64,000 nt of DNA from Alphaproteobacteria bacterium (GCA_019635875.1 JAHBYP010000009.1:1-64000); one strand, 5' to 3'; counted from the stretch's first letter, positions 33,729 to 40,906 are shown. Notes: generated by a model not told the origin, from the letters alone. Numbers and translations are program-made.

Positions 33729-34027
33729 CAGGCGACGCGCGACAGGCGCGCGGCGTTACCCTGCATCCGATCGAGCTCGCGGGCGATCTCGTCGAGCAGC
33801 GCGTTTGCCAAACCGACGAAATCGGCCGGTGTCGGCGCCTGTGCCGACCCGACGTCTTTGCCGGGGCTGGCGCCGCACAAACGATCCAGCGACATGGTCA
33901 TCGCGCCGTTGTGCTGCTGCATCATCGACGCGGTCATGCGCAGGCGGTCGACGATAACCTCGGCCTGGCTCTTGTCGCGGGCCTCTGTGGCGCCTTCGCC
34001 AAAGCTGCGAGTTGAGAGAGCTTGCAT
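33728..34027 (-). CDS. Hypothetical protein (99 aa)
   Basis: An acidic, mostly helical protein with no recognised domain (EVIVDRLRMTASMMQQHN, DEIARELDRMQG). I placed the start at 34027, which has GAAGGAG upstream, instead of the longer frame to 34165 that overlaps the membrane protein gene. It is one of a run of small genes between the Cro-like gene and the replication group. Confidence 0.55.
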   Translation of the reverse strand: MQALSTRSFGEGATEARDKSQAEVIVDRLRMTASMMQQHNGAMTMSLDRLCGASPGKDVGSAQAPTPADFVGLANALLDEIARELDRMQGNAARLSRVA

Positions 34028-34047
34028 TGTCGTCTCCTTCGTTGAAG

Positions 34048-34236
34048 TCAAACAGCAGCAGCCACCGCCACGACGATCATCGCGACGATGGCGATGCAGG
34101 CGTACAGCACGGCGCCGGCGATCAGCGAGCGGCGGTCGTTGATGAAGGCCGGTGCGTCGCGGCACGGCGTGATGCCGCCGCCGGCGAGCATGTTGCGGGC
34201 GAACGGCGAGCCCTTGGCCGTGCGTGCGGGCGTCAT
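34048..34236 (-). CDS. Small membrane protein (62 aa)
   Basis: The C-terminal 25 residues form one strongly hydrophobic helix (AGAVLYACIAIVAMIVVAVA); the N-terminal half is basic. It overlaps the upstream gene by four bases. A role in the host membrane during early infection is possible, but nothing shows it. Confidence 0.5.
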   Translation of the reverse strand: MTPARTAKGSPFARNMLAGGGITPCRDAPAFINDRRSLIAGAVLYACIAIVAMIVVAVAAAV

Positions 34237-34451
34237 GCGGCTTCCTTCCCCATCAAGAGCAGCTGCACGCGCTCGGCCTCGCGCTCGTACTCGGCCGGGC
34301 TCATCCGCAGGGTCCGCAGGTTGTCGAGCGTTTCACGGATCACGGAGCGAAGGTCGATCCGCTCGGCAATCGTGAGGCTGCCGGCCTTGCAAAGCCTGTC
34401 GTGCCAAGCGGTTAGCTTTTCGGTGATGTCGGGCTGGCGTCGCTCGGTCAT
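34233..34451 (-). CDS. Hypothetical helical protein (72 aa)
   Basis: A charged, helical protein (MTERRQPDITEKLTAWHDRL, LRSVIRETLDNLRTL) without a recognised domain. It overlaps the genes on both sides by four bases, in step with the rest of the operon. Confidence 0.55.
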   Translation of the reverse strand: MTERRQPDITEKLTAWHDRLCKAGSLTIAERIDLRSVIRETLDNLRTLRMSPAEYEREAERVQLLLMGKEAA

Positions 34452-34906
34452 GGCGCCGGTCCGTTAAAACGCTCGGTGACGTACCGCCCATCGCGCAGGA
34501 ACCGGCGCAGGTGCGTGACCTTGCCGGTGACGAGATTCGTCTGCGTCGGGCCGATCCATTCCCGCTCCTGCAGCTCGGCCGCGCGCTGCGGCGAGACCTC
34601 GACGCGGGGAGCGGGGATGTGTTCGATGATCTCGGCCATCTCGGCGCGCACCGCTTCCTCGGCGAGCCGCTTCTGCTTCCGGCGTCGCTGCCAGGCGGCC
34701 AATGCACTATCGCCGGACTGCTTCCAGCCGCTGTTGGCGAGCTGCCCAGGCGCGGCGAAGATCGTCTTGCAGCGCGCGAGCTGCTTCGGGCCGTTGCGGT
34801 TGCGCTTCGGGGGCGAGGCGAGCGCCGCCGGATCGAACTGCTCGACCCCGCTGCGGCGCATGCGGTCGCGCTCGCGGGCTTTGGTGTGATCGATCATCCG
34901 GCCCAT
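34448..34906 (-). CDS. Hypothetical basic protein (152 aa)
   Basis: A basic, Arg/Lys-rich protein beginning MGRMIDHTKARERDRMRRSG, with a helical middle (WQRRRKQKRLAEEAVRAEM) and GPTQTNLVTGKVTHLRRFL near the end. Its charge suggests nucleic-acid binding, but no motif is recognised. The start at 34906 has GGGAG eight bases upstream and shares a base with the upstream stop codon. Confidence 0.55.
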   Translation of the reverse strand: MGRMIDHTKARERDRMRRSGVEQFDPAALASPPKRNRNGPKQLARCKTIFAAPGQLANSGWKQSGDSALAAWQRRRKQKRLAEEAVRAEMAEIIEHIPAPRVEVSPQRAAELQEREWIGPTQTNLVTGKVTHLRRFLRDGRYVTERFNGPAP

Positions 34907-35115
34907 CACATCATCTCCCTCTTGTCGCCCCAGCCCCACGGCGGCTCGGTCGCGGCACGCGGCCCCTGTTCCGCCGCCTCCATCTCGGCGATACCCGCCT
35001 CGACTCGATCCAGCGCAGCGATGGCGTCGCGCATGTCAGCGGCAAGCCGCAGCGGCAGGCCGGGCCGACGCAGCAGGGCACGCAGCGCATCGGCGGTGGT
35101 GTCAGCGGGGCGCAT
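34906..35115 (-). CDS. Hypothetical protein (69 aa)
   Basis: A small helical protein (DALRALLRRPGLPLRLAADM, IAALDRVEAGIAEMEAAEQ) with a Trp-rich tail (PPWGWGDKREMM). No domain was recognised. Its stop shares one base with the start of the next gene. Confidence 0.5.
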   Translation of the reverse strand: MRPADTTADALRALLRRPGLPLRLAADMRDAIAALDRVEAGIAEMEAAEQGPRAATEPPWGWGDKREMM

Positions 35116-35198
35116 GTCAGGCGGCCTCGTGGTTGGGCGCGCGCTTGCCCGAGCCGCTACCGGGCGGCAAGGTCAGGCCGAAGCGCAGGGAGGCGACA

Positions 35199-35450
35199 AT
35201 GGCGAAGGTGGTTCGGCTCACGCCGCAGATGGCGCGGGAGCTATTCGGCGACACGCTGATGGCGCCGCCAGTGAAGACGGTCGACATCATGCAGGGCGAG
35301 CCTCCGGGCGGTCTGACGATTGGTCTGCGACTGACAGATGGGTCGTACCTCCAGCTACCGTTTCCACCCGAATCGCTGGGCCTCGTCCGTCAGATGCTCG
35401 GAGCGTGTAGCGCTCTACTTCGCACCCCAGACGACGCAACGAAGCAATGA
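35199..35450 (+). CDS. Hypothetical protein (83 aa), antisense to the early operon
   Basis: A plus-strand ORF with GGGAGG six bases before the ATG. The product (MAKVVRLTPQMARELFGDTL, then LTIGLRLTDGSYLQLPFPPE) reads like a compact folded protein. It overlaps the 3' part of the minus-strand gene 35287-35616 by 164 bases. Both frames have high GC at the third codon position over part of their length, so one or both may be real. Confidence 0.5.
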   Translation: MAKVVRLTPQMARELFGDTLMAPPVKTVDIMQGEPPGGLTIGLRLTDGSYLQLPFPPESLGLVRQMLGACSALLRTPDDATKQ

Positions 35451-35616
35451 GCAGGTCGATCAGGTCCATCCGCAGTCGCTCGCGAAGGCCGACCGACCGC
35501 AGCCGCGCGAACATGCCCGGGCCGACCAGGCCGCGCGTCGAGACCCGATCCGCCCCGGGCCGCGACCGCCCGTTGAACCGCGCCACGTCGATGCCGATGA
35601 TGTTGCGGTCGTTCAT
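35287..35616 (-). CDS. Hypothetical protein (109 aa)
   Basis: Starts MNDRNIIGIDVARFNGRSR and contains MDLIDLLIASLRRLGCEVER. It overlaps the upstream gene by four bases, as its neighbours do. Its C-terminal half lies antisense to the plus-strand ORF at 35199-35450 and has less biased codons, so the true gene may be shorter. No domain was recognised. Confidence 0.5.
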   Translation of the reverse strand: MNDRNIIGIDVARFNGRSRPGADRVSTRGLVGPGMFARLRSVGLRERLRMDLIDLLIASLRRLGCEVERYTLRASDGRGPAIRVETVAGGTTHLSVADQSSDRPEARPA

Positions 35617-35837
35617 GCGGCGTCCTGGGCGGGGGTTGGGGTGATGCCGGGGCGGCGAGGCCTCGGCTTGGCGAGCATCGTCGCGGCCCGCCGCATGAAC
35701 TCACGACCATCGACCTGTTGCCGAACGGACCCCAAATGATCGAGGGCCACGCGAGCATCGGGCGAGATCGCCACCGGCGGCGGGGAGGGCGATTGCCGAT
35801 CGGTCGATTCGCCCGGGAACTGCATGCGCGGAGACAT
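35613..35837 (-). CDS. Hypothetical protein (74 aa)
   Basis: A proline-rich N-terminus (STDRQSPSPPPVAISPDA) is followed by a helix (REFMRRAATMLAKPRPRR). No domain was recognised. Its start shares a base with the stop of the Cro-like gene, which fits a shared transcript from the leftward early promoter. Confidence 0.5.
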   Translation of the reverse strand: MSPRMQFPGESTDRQSPSPPPVAISPDARVALDHLGSVRQQVDGREFMRRAATMLAKPRPRRPGITPTPAQDAA

Positions 35838-36100
35838 CAGGCGGCGTCCCGATCAGCCGACTGGTCGATGCCGTAGAAGTCGGCGGCCGTGACGGCGCCG
35901 TTCGCCATGGCGATGATCGCGCGGCCCTCGTCCGGCGCTGGCTGGCGCTGGCCGAGCACCACGCGGCGAACGGTCCAGAAGCTGATCGGTCGGTCCAGGC
36001 GCTCGCGGAGCTTCTTCGTCAGCCAGGTCACCGACCGATCGTCGCCATCCAGCCAAGCCTTGAGCTTTTCGCGCTGCACAACATTCGGGGTGGCTGTCAT
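35837..36100 (-). CDS. Cro/CII-like early regulator
   Basis: An 87-aa protein divergent from the repressor gene. It has a probable helix-turn-helix: SVTWLTKKLRERLDRPISFW, then TVRRVVLGQRQPAPDEGRAI. Position, size and orientation are those of a Cro-type regulator at the start of the leftward operon, competing with the repressor at the shared operators. The ATG at 36100 has GGAAG close upstream. Whether it acts like Cro or like CII is not decided by sequence. Confidence 0.65.
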   Translation of the reverse strand: MTATPNVVQREKLKAWLDGDDRSVTWLTKKLRERLDRPISFWTVRRVVLGQRQPAPDEGRAIIAMANGAVTAADFYGIDQSADRDAA

Positions 36101-36126
36101 TTCTTCCGGCCTATTAGGAGGGTGGC

Positions 36127-36158
36127 TTGACAATGTGCCGATCTCGCACAATTGTCAA
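36127..36158. promoter_or_regulatory. Divergent promoter pair with central operator
   Basis: TTGACA occurs at 36127-36132 on the plus strand and again, as tgtcaa, at 36153-36158 on the minus strand. A 17-base spacer puts weak -10 hexamers at 36150-36155 (plus, AATTGT) and 36136-36131 (minus, CATTGT). The operator at 36134-36150 lies between them, so a bound repressor would block both directions. The -10 boxes match the consensus at only three of six bases. Confidence 0.55.
36134..36150. promoter_or_regulatory. Repressor operator site 1
   Basis: The inverted repeat TGTGC-CGATCTC-GCACA. It extends outward to gacaa and attgtc. It is one of four perfect copies of TGTGC-N7-GCACA in the immunity region. 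Confidence 0.75.
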
Positions 36159-36177
36159 CTGCCTTGCAGGTCGCCCA

Positions 36178-36194
36178 TGTGCAACATTCGGCAA
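36178..36194. promoter_or_regulatory. Degenerate repressor operator half-site
   Basis: TGTGC at 36178-36182 is followed after seven bases by GGCAA instead of GCACA. It lies between operator sites 1 and 2 upstream of the repressor gene and may be a weak third site. Confidence 0.4.
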
Positions 36195-36202
36195 AGACGC
36201 CC

Positions 36203-36219
36203 TGTGCGCCATTCGCACA
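36203..36219. promoter_or_regulatory. Repressor operator site 2
   Basis: TGTGC-GCCATTC-GCACA, ending eleven bases before the repressor start codon. A possible -10 (CATATC, 36218-36223) would place the transcript start next to the ATG, so this site could control the repressor's own transcription. Confidence 0.7.
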
Positions 36220-36229
36220 TATCGCGCGG

Positions 36230-36805
36230 ATGGGAAACCGTCTTCGAAGGATCAGGGAGTCACAGGGTCGAACGCTGGAGGATGTTGCCAGCGAGGCCGG
36301 GCTGTATCACGGCACGCTCAGCCGGCTCGAGCGCGGCGGGATCCTCAAGGACTATCAGATGACCGCGCTCGCCAGGGCGCTCGGCGTGCCGACGTCGGAC
36401 ATTCCCGAAACCGAGATGGTGCCCGCGATCAACTACATCGGCGCCGGCGCCGAGTTCTATCCGATCGACGACTATGCCAAAGGTCAGGGCCTTGGCGAAA
36501 TCGAGTGTCCGCGCGGCCTAAACCCAGCAACCACCGTCGCCGCCATCGTGAAGGGCGCATCAATGGAGCCGATGGTCTTCGACGGCTGGTATGTCTTCTA
36601 CAGCCGCGAGCCCGAGCAGGATGTCTATGGCGTGGTCGGAAAGCTCTGCGTCGTGAAGCTGGCCGACGGCAGGATGATGCTCAAGCAGGTGCGGCGAGGC
36701 CCGACGCCCGGCCGATTTAATCTCATCTCGATCAACGCCGGCCTGATCGAAGACGTAGAGCTAGAATGGGCGTCACCCGTGAAGCACATGCAGGCGCCAG
36801 AGTAG
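36230..36805 (+). CDS. CI/LexA-type phage repressor with S24 peptidase domain
   Basis: A 191-aa repressor. The N-terminal XRE helix-turn-helix is MGNRLRRIRESQGRTLEDVA, then EAGLYHGTLSRLERG. After a linker, IGAGAEFYP holds an Ala-Gly pair that could be the cleavage site. The C-terminal S24 domain has the catalytic Ser in KGASMEPMVFDG and the Lys in GRMMLKQVRRG. Such repressors cut themselves when RecA filaments form, so DNA damage would induce the phage. I chose 36230; the longer TTG frame would read through operators. No clear ribosome site precedes it, so the message may be leaderless. Confidence 0.88.
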   Translation: MGNRLRRIRESQGRTLEDVASEAGLYHGTLSRLERGGILKDYQMTALARALGVPTSDIPETEMVPAINYIGAGAEFYPIDDYAKGQGLGEIECPRGLNPATTVAAIVKGASMEPMVFDGWYVFYSREPEQDVYGVVGKLCVVKLADGRMMLKQVRRGPTPGRFNLISINAGLIEDVELEWASPVKHMQAPE

Positions 36806-36815
36806 ACGGCGGATA

Positions 36816-37223
36816 TCAGCCGCGAGCCCTCATGGCGGCCTGGTTGGCTTTCAGCAGCGCACGAAGCGCATGCGCGTACTCAGCGCGTTCGTTGACCAAG
36901 TCCCAGAGATCCTTGGGCATCGGGCGCTTCGTCTTCATGTTGTAGTCGATGTGATAGTCTCGCATTTCGCGCAGATACTCGATGTGCTCGGTCGCGTAGT
37001 CGTCCAGGCTGGCTTCGTCAATCAGACGGTCCCTCCAGCGGCCCTCAGGCTCAACCTCAGGATCGAAGTTGCCCGACCTAATAATCTCTTGCGCCTCTTC
37101 GGCCGCGAGTAAGCCAACCGACATCACGCCAAGCTGATAGGTCGCCTCATCCGGCGCCCCGGCCAGTGGCAGGCTGGAACGCCGCGGCCTCGCCTCGCCG
37201 AAAAGGTGTCGCAGCCAACGCAC
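36816..37223 (-). CDS. Hypothetical protein of the immunity region (135 aa)
   Basis: Starts at GTG (VRWLRHLFGEARPRR) five bases after the lipoprotein gene. The rest is acidic and helical (LLAAEEAQEIIRSGNFDPE, ATEHIEYLREMRDYHIDYN, LVNERAEYAHALRALLKAN). It runs opposite to the repressor and ends 10 bases from it. With the lipoprotein it forms a two-gene unit that may be expressed in the lysogen. No domain was recognised. Confidence 0.6.
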   Translation of the reverse strand: MRWLRHLFGEARPRRSSLPLAGAPDEATYQLGVMSVGLLAAEEAQEIIRSGNFDPEVEPEGRWRDRLIDEASLDDYATEHIEYLREMRDYHIDYNMKTKRPMPKDLWDLVNERAEYAHALRALLKANQAAMRARG

Positions 37224-37227
37224 GCCA

Positions 37228-37557
37228 TCACCCGAACGTAAACACGAAGGGCCGGCCACCGATGTTGCCCTGCCCGGTCCCGCGCGTGCCGGTCGACACA
37301 AACTCAAATGGCCCGCTGCGACCGTCAGCGCAGACGAAGGTGCCCGCGCCTTGGCGCCGGTTCACGTAGACGAAATCCCCGGAGCACTGCGCACCCTTCG
37401 AGGAGTAGATCGTCAGAGTGCCGCCGCCGTCCATGTAACCCGTGGCCTTGCCCGTGAAGGTCTCGTCCGAGTCGGACATGCGGCCACGAACGTCGAGCGT
37501 CATCGAACAGGCGGACAACGCCGCCGCGCACGCGGTGATTGCCAAGAGGCGCCCCAA
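37228..37557 (-). CDS. Lipoprotein in the immunity region
   Basis: A 109-aa lipoprotein. The signal peptide ends in LSAC (Cys near residue 17). The mature part is beta-rich and glycine-rich (MDGGGTLTIYSSKGAQCSGD, VCADGRSGPFEFVSTGTRG) and resembles a conserved proteobacterial lipoprotein family of unknown role. The start is TTG with a strong GGGGAGGGG ribosome site. Its place beside the repressor, opposite to the lytic genes, suggests expression from the prophage, for example in superinfection exclusion; that is inference. Confidence 0.65.
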   Translation of the reverse strand: MGRLLAITACAAALSACSMTLDVRGRMSDSDETFTGKATGYMDGGGTLTIYSSKGAQCSGDFVYVNRRQGAGTFVCADGRSGPFEFVSTGTRGTGQGNIGGRPFVFTFG

Positions 37558-37667
37558 CTTCCCCTCCCCGGTTGAGATTCCGGCTGATCATGCGCGGGAC
37601 AAAGCCAGAACCTCAGAGCGTATTCGGCACATGACCCGGCGGACGCTGAGCGGCTTCTACGCAGAAA

Positions 37668-37684
37668 TGTGCCAAACACGCACA
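37668..37684. promoter_or_regulatory. Repressor operator site 3
   Basis: TGTGC-CAAACAC-GCACA, upstream of the rightward early promoter and in the leader region of the divergent lipoprotein gene. Confidence 0.7.
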
Positions 37685-37692
37685 TTTTGCGA

Positions 37693-37721
37693 TTGACTTG
37701 AATGTGCCGATCCTGCACATT
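37693..37721 (+). promoter_or_regulatory. Rightward early promoter candidate
   Basis: TTGACT at 37693-37698 is followed after 17 bases by CACATT at 37716-37721. The -10 is weak. Operator site 4 lies between the two boxes. It would drive the plus-strand early operon from 37815. Confidence 0.5.
37703..37719. promoter_or_regulatory. Repressor operator site 4
   Basis: TGTGC-CGATCCT-GCACA. It shares TGTGCCGATC with operator site 1, although they are 1.6 kb apart. Bound repressor would cover the promoter spacer and silence the recombination and excision operon. Confidence 0.75.
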
Positions 37722-37814
37722 TCCACCCGTGCCGGCGCTGGTGCCGGTTCGTGGGGACAGGGGCGGCGGTGCGGGCGAACAGCCGGCCGCCGATCCCGGT
37801 CAGAGGAGCGGGCG

Positions 37815-38003
37815 ATGACCGAAGCGGAGCGGATCGAGCTGATGGACAAGGCGGCCCGCGCGGTCGGCCACATCGGCAACGGCCATTACCTGCTCGCCGA
37901 GTGCCTGCTGTCCGACGTGATGGCGAAGCTCGCGCCAGCCGGTGCGGCCCAGGTCGCCGCCCAGCGCGCCAAGCTGTTCGGGGAGAAGCGCGATGCCGCG
38001 TGA
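37815..38003 (+). CDS. Hypothetical early protein (62 aa)
   Basis: First gene of the rightward operon, preceded by AGGAG seven bases before the ATG. The product is helical (MTEAERIELMDKAARAVGHI) and has no recognised domain. Its end overlaps the next gene by 11 bases. Confidence 0.6.
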   Translation: MTEAERIELMDKAARAVGHIGNGHYLLAECLLSDVMAKLAPAGAAQVAAQRAKLFGEKRDAA

Positions 38004-38241
38004 CATCGCCGCCCTCCCCGTCGCCACCAAGCCGAGCCCCGACACGCTGGCCCAGGCACGCGAGCGGCGCGCCGAGCTGTTCGGCCGCGATCTGCCAGAC
38101 GGCGATCGTGAGCCCGGCCTGCTCGCCAACCTCGCGACGATGCGGCGGCGCGGCATGCATCCGTTCGAGCGCGCGACGCTGCCGATGCTGCGGCGGACGC
38201 TCGCGGCGGTGAACCGGCAGGCGTTCAAGGTGCTGCCGTGA
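37993..38241 (+). CDS. Hypothetical early protein (82 aa)
   Basis: Basic helical protein (TLAQARERRAELFGRDLPDG, HPFERATLPMLRRTLAAVN). GGGAG stands upstream of the ATG. It overlaps the preceding gene by 11 bases and the following GTG-start gene by four. Function unknown. Confidence 0.55.
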   Translation: MPRDIAALPVATKPSPDTLAQARERRAELFGRDLPDGDREPGLLANLATMRRRGMHPFERATLPMLRRTLAAVNRQAFKVLP

Positions 38242-38489
38242 CCCGCGAATCCTGGATCGTCTCGTGGCTCGACGCGGCCGCCGCCAAGGACGAAGACCGC
38301 GACCTTGCCGACTTCGCCTGCGAGCGCACGGCCCTCAATCGCGGTCACGCCGAGAGCGTCGGGCGCAAGCTGCTGAAGCAGGGGAAGGTCTGCGGCAGTT
38401 CGGTCGAGATCAAGCGCGTCCGCTACTTCCGCGACGAAGATGGTGTGCCGGATGAGACCATCCTCGAATCGCACGAGGTCCGGCTGTGA
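38238..38489 (+). CDS. Hypothetical early protein (83 aa)
   Basis: GTG start overlapping the previous stop (GTGA). The product (ESWIVSWLDAAAAKDEDRDL, GRKLLKQGKVCGSSVEIKR) may be a small winged-helix-like protein, but no family was recognised. Confidence 0.55.
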   Translation: MTRESWIVSWLDAAAAKDEDRDLADFACERTALNRGHAESVGRKLLKQGKVCGSSVEIKRVRYFRDEDGVPDETILESHEVRL

Positions 38490-38590
38490 CCCGCGACGAG
38501 GAATGGGCGCTGATGCTGGCGTGGGTGGCGAGCGATGACGAGGCGCCCGTGCGCGACGACGGGGCGACGCTGTTGGATTGGACGACGTGA
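38486..38590 (+). CDS. Tiny ORF (34 aa)
   Basis: A GTG-start ORF (MTRDEEWALMLAWVASDDEA) that overlaps the stop of the previous gene by four bases and shares a base with the next start. The regular coupling is the main evidence that it is translated. It is very acidic. Confidence 0.4.
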   Translation: MTRDEEWALMLAWVASDDEAPVRDDGATLLDWTT

Positions 38591-38802
38591 TGCTGTTCCC
38601 GCGCCAGAGTGAGCTCGATCAGCTCGCACGCCACATCTACCAGTCCGGCGTCAACAGCGGCCAGGACCAGGCCGCGCTTGTCGCGACGAACTTCGCCGGG
38701 ACGTTCGGCTACAGCCGCGAAGACCTTCTGCATCGCGCGCGCGAGATCGCCCGCGATGAACGGCATCAGCCGGTCGACAACGCGAGGATCGCGCGGTGGT
38801 GA
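38590..38802 (+). CDS. Hypothetical early protein (70 aa)
   Basis: Starts MLFPRQSELDQLARHIYQSG and continues as amphipathic helices (FGYSREDLLHRAREIARDE). The ATG at 38590 overlaps the previous stop (TGATG). No domain was recognised. Confidence 0.5.
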   Translation: MLFPRQSELDQLARHIYQSGVNSGQDQAALVATNFAGTFGYSREDLLHRAREIARDERHQPVDNARIARW

Positions 38803-38812
38803 AGGTGGCCCC

Positions 38813-38965
38813 ATGACCCGCGCCCCATCCGAAGCCGAGCGCAGTGCGCTGGCCCGCGAGCGCGCGGCGGCGCTGGCGCGGGTGATGCGCAGGCGCGAGT
38901 CCGAGGCCGACTGGCGGCTCCTGCAGGACAACCCGCCGCCGAAGAAGGACGCGCCCCATGCCTGA
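38813..38965 (+). CDS. Hypothetical early protein (50 aa)
   Basis: A small helical, Arg/Ala-rich protein (MTRAPSEAERSALARERAAA) that ends in PPPKKDAPHA. It overlaps the RecE-like gene by eight bases, which suggests coupling. Function unknown. Confidence 0.45.
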   Translation: MTRAPSEAERSALARERAAALARVMRRRESEADWRLLQDNPPPKKDAPHA

Positions 38966-39911
38966 CGCGCTCACCCTCGGCGCGGGCATCCATCCGCATA
39001 TCGCGGAGAGTGCCTATCACGCCGACCCCTGCCCCGAGCCTTCGCTCAGTGCGAGTATCGCCAAGATGCTCGTCAGCCAGTCGCCGCTTCATGCCTGGAC
39101 GGCGCATCCCCGCCTCAATCCCGCGTGGCAGTCGGACGAGTCATCGAAGGCTCAGGACATCGGCAGCGCGGCGCATGCGCTCTTGCTCGGCGTCGGGCGC
39201 GGCATGGAGGTTATCAAGTTCAAGGACTACCGGAGTAATGCCGCCAAGGACGCGCGCGATGCGGCACGCGAGGCCGGCAAGGTGCCCGTCCTTGAGGACG
39301 ATGCCGGCGACGTGCGCGCCATGGTCCTGTCGGCCCGCCAGCAGCTCGCCGCGCATGAAGTCGGCGACGTGTTCGACGGTTGTATGGCCGAGCAAACGAT
39401 GGTCTGGCGCGACGATGATACGTGGTGCCGCGCCCGGATCGACTGCCTGCCCGCCGACTTCACGGGCGAGGGCCGCGTGCGCCTGGTGGACTACAAGACC
39501 AGCAGCGGCAGCGCCGAGCCGGACGCCTTCACGTCGCGCCTGTACGGGATGGACGGCGACATTCAGGCGGCGTTCTACGAGCGCGGCATCCTGAAACTCT
39601 ACCCGGCGGTGCGCGAGGTCGAGTTCCTGTTCATCGCTCAGGAGACCAAGCCGCCCTATGGCTTGTCCGTCGTGGCGCTCAGCAACAAGGCGCTGGATCA
39701 GGCGCGGGAGCGCGTCGAGGAAGCGTTCAAGGTTTGGCGGACGTGCATAAAGGCGGATCGCTGGCCGGGCTACGTGCCACGCATCTGCCGCGTCGATCCG
39801 CCCGGCTGGCAGGGCAAGCAGCACGAGGAGCGGAAGATCCTCGGCACCACACCAAGCGGCCTGCTGAAAGTCGCCATGGACTGGCAGGCACCCCACAGGA
39901 GGACGGCATGA
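38958..39911 (+). CDS. RecE-like PD-(D/E)XK exonuclease
   Basis: A 317-aa nuclease of the exonuclease VIII / YqaJ-like group. The N-terminal segment SLSASIAKMLVSQSPLHAW and HPRLNP are typical. The catalytic core reads CRARIDCLPADF, then VRLVDYKTSS, giving the D and DxK residues of the PD-(D/E)XK fold. It would resect double-stranded ends to 3' single strands for recombination. It is coupled by a four-base overlap to the Sak4-like gene, its probable annealing partner. Confidence 0.85.
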   Translation: MPDALTLGAGIHPHIAESAYHADPCPEPSLSASIAKMLVSQSPLHAWTAHPRLNPAWQSDESSKAQDIGSAAHALLLGVGRGMEVIKFKDYRSNAAKDARDAAREAGKVPVLEDDAGDVRAMVLSARQQLAAHEVGDVFDGCMAEQTMVWRDDDTWCRARIDCLPADFTGEGRVRLVDYKTSSGSAEPDAFTSRLYGMDGDIQAAFYERGILKLYPAVREVEFLFIAQETKPPYGLSVVALSNKALDQARERVEEAFKVWRTCIKADRWPGYVPRICRVDPPGWQGKQHEERKILGTTPSGLLKVAMDWQAPHRRTA

Positions 39912-40906
39912 CGTTCAAGTTCGACCAGGCGCAGCGCAGCGACACGAAGGCGCTCATCGGCCTTTACGGCCAGTCCGGCAGCGGCAAGACCTACAGCGCG
40001 CTCATGCTCGGGCGCGGCCTTGTCGGGGCGACTGGCAAGCTGGCGATGATCGACACGGAAAGCGGGCGCGGCGCGCTGTACGCCGACGTGATCCCCGGCG
40101 GCTATCTCCGCGCCGACCTCGGCGCCCCGTTCACGCCGCAGCGCTACATCGCCGCCATCGAGGACGCTGAGAAGGCTGGCATCGAGTGTCTGGTGATCGA
40201 CAGCATGTCGCACGAGTGGGAGGGCGTCGGCGGCGTGATCGAGATGGCCGGCGCCATCGAGCAGCGCACCGGCAAGCCCGGACTGCATTGCTGGAAAGAA
40301 CCCAAGGGCGCGCATCTCAAGATGCTGCTCAAGCTGCTGGGCACCAACATGCACGTCATCTGCTGCCTGCGTGCCAAGCGCAAGTCGCGGCAGGTCACGA
40401 ACGAGAAGGGCAAGCAGGTCATCGTCAAGGACGAGTTCGCATCACCGAAGCAGGATGGCGACTTCATTTTCGAGATGACGGTTCACGCCGAGATCCTGCC
40501 GGACCACACGATGCGCGTGACCAAGATCAGCCATCCCGAACTGGCGAGCGTTATCCGCAGCGGTGAGCGCATCACCGTCGAGACGGGCGCGAAGCTGGCG
40601 GCCTGGGCCAAGGGCGGTGCTGTCTCGACGCCGCCCGTAACCACCCCGCCGCAGCAACAGCAGCCGCCCGCGTCCGACTTCCCCGGCGACAGGCCGAGTT
40701 GGCAGCCGCCGGCATCGCTCAAGGTCGCGCTGGCCGCCATCGCCAACATGGAGCCGTTGGAAGCGCGCGTCTGGCAGACCAACGCGACGGCTTGGCTCGC
40801 GACGATCCCGCCGAAGGCCGCCGACAGCATCACGGCAGCGCTTGCCGAGCGCATCGGCCCCGACGAGCCGCCGCCCGCCGACGATGACGAGCGGTGGGCA
40901 GCATGA
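39908..40906 (+). CDS. Sak4-like RecA-fold ATPase (single-strand annealing)
   Basis: A 332-aa protein. The RecA-fold core has Walker A LYGQSGSGKTYSALML near residue 20, MIDTESGRG, and Walker B CLVIDSMSHEWEG near residue 100. Further conserved blocks include LKLLGTNMHVICCLRAKRK and KQDGDFIFEMTVHAEI. The last 100 residues are proline/glutamine-rich and variable. Phage Sak4 proteins pair with exonucleases and SSB for homologous recombination. Confidence 0.8.
   Translation: MTFKFDQAQRSDTKALIGLYGQSGSGKTYSALMLGRGLVGATGKLAMIDTESGRGALYADVIPGGYLRADLGAPFTPQRYIAAIEDAEKAGIECLVIDSMSHEWEGVGGVIEMAGAIEQRTGKPGLHCWKEPKGAHLKMLLKLLGTNMHVICCLRAKRKSRQVTNEKGKQVIVKDEFASPKQDGDFIFEMTVHAEILPDHTMRVTKISHPELASVIRSGERITVETGAKLAAWAKGGAVSTPPVTTPPQQQQPPASDFPGDRPSWQPPASLKVALAAIANMEPLEARVWQTNATAWLATIPPKAADSITAALAERIGPDEPPPADDDERWAA

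Noticed and set aside
34028..34165. Longer start for the 99-aa gene at 33728-34027
   Set aside because: The extension overlaps the small membrane protein gene, and the internal ATG has a good GGAG site.
36152..36229. Longer repressor with a TTG start at 36152
   Set aside because: The extension would translate through operator sequences and is not part of the XRE domain.
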